NCBI GenBank assembly: GCA_910583775.1
Contig: CAJTYD010000048.1
Span: 1 to 24,583, forward strand
Direction: 5' to 3'
Source: an uncultured Muribaculaceae bacterium
GTDB taxonomy: Bacteria; Bacteroidota; Bacteroidia; Bacteroidales; Muribaculaceae
Length of the DNA stretch: 24,583 bases
The notes under the pieces were generated by a model that saw only the letters and a list, made by a program, of their open reading frames with translations, was not told where the DNA came from and ran no database searches. The translations under genes were made by a program, and so were the position numbers. Shown in pieces: positions 21,971-24,583 of this stretch. Within the stretch, counting starts at the first letter, position 1, and the number at the start of each line of letters is the position of its first letter.

Positions 21971-22747
21971 TTAAATTTGTTGGTTCATCATTTCCTGAGT
22001 TTCCTTCATGCGGAACGACTTGCCTGTCATGTTTAGCAGTATGGCCTTGTGAGTCAGGCGGTCGACCATTGCTGTTACCAGAACCTTGTCATCGATAATC
22101 TCGTTCCAGCGATTGAAAGCGAGGTTCGTGGTGACGACGGTGGTCTTTTTGTCGGTGCGGAGAGACAGATGGTTGAATAGCATCTCGGCTCCGGCCTTGT
22201 CGCATGAGACATAACCGAACTCGTCGCAGATGACCATGTCGTATCTCTCGAACTTGTTTTCCAGCGAGCGGAGAGTCAGCGCGTTACGGCATTCGCGTAT
22301 CTGTGTCAGGAGCCTGGGCACGGATGTGAACAGCACGGAGTATCCGGCATTGCAGGCTGCTATTCCGAGGGCGGTCGCCAGGTGTGTCTTGCCCGTGCCG
22401 GGATTGCCATACAGGATGAGATTCCGTCCGTTTTTAATGAAGTCAAGCGTCTCGAGTGCCGGGAGCGCCTTTCGTGCATCGTCCGGAAGGGCGTCGGTGT
22501 CTGTCTCGTTGAGATAGCGCAGCTGCGGGAACCCGGCGTTTTTGATGCGGTGGCGCCGCTGGTTCTCGGTACGGTTTTCTTTCTCGCGTCGCAGCAGTTC
22601 TGCGGTGAACTGCCACAGGCTCCACTGTTCGTCGGCGCTCTGCTGTATAAGCAGGTCTATGTCGCGCCTTACAAGCGGGAGTTTGAGGTCGAAGGCGCAT
22701 GAGCGTATTATCTCGCGCAATCTGTCCATGTCTGATTCGGTCGTCAT
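21971..22747 (-). CDS. istB: IstB, IS21 transposition helper ATPase
   Basis: A 258-residue AAA+ protein of the DnaC-like IstB family. Residues 1-100 hold the helical N-terminal domain. Walker A is GNPGTGKT (114-121), Walker B is MVICDEFG (171-178), and the sensor region reads TTVVTTNLAF. It loads on target DNA and stimulates the IstA transposase. Full length with no frameshift. It starts 47 bp after the istA stop rather than overlapping it, and ends 73 bp inside the left terminus. Confidence 0.95.
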   Translation of the reverse strand: MTTESDMDRLREIIRSCAFDLKLPLVRRDIDLLIQQSADEQWSLWQFTAELLRREKENRTENQRRHRIKNAGFPQLRYLNETDTDALPDDARKALPALETLDFIKNGRNLILYGNPGTGKTHLATALGIAACNAGYSVLFTSVPRLLTQIRECRNALTLRSLENKFERYDMVICDEFGYVSCDKAGAEMLFNHLSLRTDKKTTVVTTNLAFNRWNEIIDDKVLVTAMVDRLTHKAILLNMTGKSFRMKETQEMMNQQI

Positions 22748-22794
22748 TGCTATTCTGTATTTTAACTGTTTATTTATTTTTTTTGGGGGGGGAT

Positions 22795-24396
22795 TTAGTT
22801 TGCCTGCATTGCGCGGCTCGCTTCCATGAAGGAGGAAAGCATATCGAGTGTATGGCTTGCCGAACTTTCTATCTCGGTCTGCAGTGTGTCCGGAACGTCG
22901 GCTGCCGGGACATCGTACACAGCAGCCGAGCCACCTTGCGCCGAGAGCATCTGAGCCTGTATCTGTTCGGCAGATATGCGCTGGAGTCCGCGTGCTTCAA
23001 GGCTTGCGGCGGCGCGGACTATGTCTGTGTATGCCAGATTGTTGTCTCGGGCATACGCGAGCAGCTCAATGAAGCTGCGCGGTGACTCGCGGAAGTGTTC
23101 CCGGTAAAGCGCCGCCACCGACGGATGAACCTGCCGCAGTGCCACGGACCGTCCCAGCGCGGCCGGTTTGCGTAGAAATGTCCCCAGATAGTGCATCAGG
23201 TCTATGACCCAGTCGCCGGATCGTCGGCTGCGGGCATGGGCCGCCACCCGGTCGCGTCCGGACATAACCACGATACGCTCGGAATAGAGCTTTACCGCCA
23301 CCTGTGAGCCCACAAGCCGGTCCGGGACAGAGTAATGCACGCCTTCGACGGTTATCGTGGAGTATTTGCCCACGCGGTAGAGCCTCTGCTCGAAGCAGCC
23401 GATGTCGCCGTGATCCAGCGGGCGGAGCGCCGCAATGTCCGCCTGTATGCGGCTGCGTTTCTCATCGGCCGACATATTGGAAGCCTCGGCATTGATTCTG
23501 TCACAGACCGCCGACAGATGCGCCTGTGCCGCCTCCAGAGAATCAAAACGCACATCGAACGAGAATGCACGGCGGCGGATGTACTCCACCGAACGCTCCA
23601 CTTTCCCTTTCTCCCATCCTGAACGCGGATTACAGAAATGGGGTGTAAAACAGTAGTGTACCTCCATGCGCAGCAGTGCGTCCGTATGTTCGCGGTCGCG
23701 TCCGAGGAACTTCTTTACGGCCGTGCGCATGTTGTCGTATGCCATCACACGCGGCGTCCCTCCCAGTTCCCTGAAGCAGTTGCGGTGCGCCTCCATAAGG
23801 GCCAGCGTATCCTCCCGCGAGAACAGATAGGCCTTGCGCATGTTGCTGTGGTCGAGGGTGAAAACCGCCATGTGCAGACGCGTGCGGACACCTCCGAGCC
23901 ACAGGGTGGCCACTCCCCAGTCAAACTCGCACCGGAATCCCGGTTCATAGTCCTGGCGGATGTACGCCTTTACCGGCTTCTGTGGATGTACCGGAACCGC
24001 CTCCAGGGCGCGTACATACTGACATACCGTGGAATACGCTATGCGGATGCCATCGTCCTGGAGGCGACGCCACATATCGAGCTTGCGCATCTGCTGCTTG
24101 TGCAGCCCTGCCGCCACATTTTCCCTGTTGCGGGATATGAAGCCGTCAATGCGGCGGCGGACTTCTTCGGTCACCACACGCCGCACGCGGCCGCTGCTGT
24201 CATACTTCGGTTTTGTCAGGAGATAGCCGTCTACCTCCCCCGATGTGGGAGAAGGGCCTGTTTCCTTCTCGAACTCCCGGAGATACTTGCGCACCGTCTT
24301 GCGGCTCATGCCGTTGCGACGCGCTATCTCACGGATGCTCATCCCCTCGCGGCGATGAGACAGAATGATGGTTGTCTTTTCCTCCATGTGTAACAT
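22795..24396 (-). CDS. istA: IstA, IS21 DDE transposase
   Basis: A 533-residue transposase. Residues 19-42 form an HTH (MSIREIARRNGMSRKTVRKY) that binds the terminal repeats. The RNase H-like catalytic core has D159 (CEFDWGV), D221 (MAYDNMR) and E267 (WEKGKVE). The C-terminal region has the IS21 beta-barrel and a helical tail. An in-frame ATG three codons later (MEEKTT) follows the first; both are possible starts. A dyad TTGATA/TATCAA (24409-24430) lies in the short leader. Confidence 0.95.
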   Translation of the reverse strand: MLHMEEKTTIILSHRREGMSIREIARRNGMSRKTVRKYLREFEKETGPSPTSGEVDGYLLTKPKYDSSGRVRRVVTEEVRRRIDGFISRNRENVAAGLHKQQMRKLDMWRRLQDDGIRIAYSTVCQYVRALEAVPVHPQKPVKAYIRQDYEPGFRCEFDWGVATLWLGGVRTRLHMAVFTLDHSNMRKAYLFSREDTLALMEAHRNCFRELGGTPRVMAYDNMRTAVKKFLGRDREHTDALLRMEVHYCFTPHFCNPRSGWEKGKVERSVEYIRRRAFSFDVRFDSLEAAQAHLSAVCDRINAEASNMSADEKRSRIQADIAALRPLDHGDIGCFEQRLYRVGKYSTITVEGVHYSVPDRLVGSQVAVKLYSERIVVMSGRDRVAAHARSRRSGDWVIDLMHYLGTFLRKPAALGRSVALRQVHPSVAALYREHFRESPRSFIELLAYARDNNLAYTDIVRAAASLEARGLQRISAEQIQAQMLSAQGGSAAVYDVPAADVPDTLQTEIESSASHTLDMLSSFMEASRAMQAN

Positions 24397-24511
24397 TTTG
24401 TGGACGCCTTGATATGATTTATTTTATCAACGGAGTCCGGGGTTAACTTACCCATGGGGTGGGTCCCTTTTCAATTGCTGTACCTGGGTCCCTTTTCAAT
24501 TGTTAGATGCA

Positions 24512-24519
24512 GTATATTG
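24512..24519. repeat. IS21 target-site duplication (right)
   Basis: GTATATTG, the second copy of the 8-bp target duplication, directly after the right end of the element. Confidence 0.9.
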
Positions 24520-24520
24520 C

Positions 24521-24550
24521 TTGATTCGTTAGGTTTTTTTGCTAAATTTG
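24521..24550 (+). promoter_or_regulatory. Plus-strand promoter at the window end
   Basis: TTG (24521-24523), 19 bases, then TAAATTTG (24543-24550) match the Bacteroidetes promoter exactly. Before the IS21 insertion the 18-bp operator would have ended only a few bases upstream of this TTG, so the promoter probably belonged to a gene divergent from the GNAT gene. Confidence 0.65.
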
Positions 24551-24557
24551 CGCCATT

Positions 24558-24583
24558 ATGATTTACACGACGTTATGGATACT
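24558..24583 (+). CDS. Possible start of a divergent gene, cut by window end
   Basis: An ATG at 24558 lies 7 bases after the -7 box, which would make the mRNA nearly leaderless; it opens MIYTTLWI. Another ATG at 24575 is in a different frame. Only 26 bases are available, so no product can be named. From its position it could encode the regulator of the operators, but this is a guess. Confidence 0.25.

Larger units (their letters stand above)
21898..24511 (-). mobile_element. Complete IS21-family insertion sequence
   Basis: A 2,614-bp element with istA and istB. The outer 26 bp are identical inverted repeats starting TGCATCTAACAATTG at 21898 and ending at 24511. A second copy of CAATTGAAAAGGGACC lies just inside each end, the multiple-repeat terminus typical of IS21. 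Both flanks carry GTATATTG (21890-21897 and 24512-24519), an 8-bp target duplication. Both genes have all catalytic motifs, so it may still be mobile. Its transcripts run toward the GNAT gene and could read into it. Confidence 0.95.

Noticed and set aside
22777..22797. Programmed frameshift joining istA and istB
   Set aside because: The homopolymer run lies after the istA stop codon and istB has its own start, so no fusion would result.
23638..24393. 251-codon plus-strand frame
   Set aside because: Antisense to istA, with no domain.

Overview
The window looks like chromosome from a gut Bacteroidales, most likely Muribaculaceae-like. The genus is inference. Support: several promoters with the Bacteroidetes -7 box (TAnnTTTG, sometimes with a TTG about 19-20 bp upstream), a BlaI/M56-TonB pair, a DUF3127 protein, a GH110 glycosidase, RteA/RteB-type regulators and Bacteroidetes-type tyrosine recombinases. 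No rRNA, tRNA or CRISPR array was seen.

Region 1 (1-1274) has no convincing gene. It holds a terminator, hairpin repeats and two MITE-like elements; the one at 809-1210 has long inverted arms and a 9-bp flanking duplication. Region 2 (1275-5734) is ordinary chromosome read on the minus strand: a GH110 alpha-1,3-galactosidase with nested inverted repeats at its start, an M56 peptidase-TonB membrane protein, its BlaI-type repressor with an operator lying inside the promoter, a 17-copy 9-bp minisatellite, and a DUF3127 protein ending in an SSB-like acidic tip.

Region 3 (about 6100-14223) is the integration and regulation module of a mobile element. It carries two tandem tyrosine recombinases on the plus strand. 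Opposite them lie three paralogous excisionase-like HTH genes, a RibD_C/DHFR-like protein, a sigma54-dependent response regulator (RteB-like) and a hybrid histidine kinase (RteA-like). A good -24/-12 element sits before the HTH operon, so a plausible circuit is kinase to RteB-like activator to sigma54 promoter to excision-type proteins.

Region 4 (14524-21891) is visibly more A+T-rich and encodes what appears to be a ribosomally made, radical-SAM-modified secreted peptide system. In transcription order (minus strand): a GNAT acyltransferase resembling acyl-amino-acid or autoinducer synthases; a 67-aa precursor with a double-glycine leader and four core cysteines; a radical SAM/SPASM maturase; a TonB-dependent-receptor-like outer-membrane barrel; a coiled-coil lipoprotein made of 14-aa repeats; an ABC exporter with an intact C39 leader peptidase; and a 73-aa stub resembling only the N-terminus of a HlyD adaptor. 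The GNAT gene and the precursor gene each have a pair of TACAC-N4-GTGTA operators 38-39 bp apart, placed the same 23 bp upstream of the -7 box. They therefore look like one regulon under an unidentified regulator.

Region 5 (21898-24511) is a complete IS21-family element (istA, istB, repeated termini, 8-bp target duplication). It landed at the edge of the outermost operator and appears to have split a divergent regulatory region, pushing a plus-strand promoter and gene start to the very end of the window.
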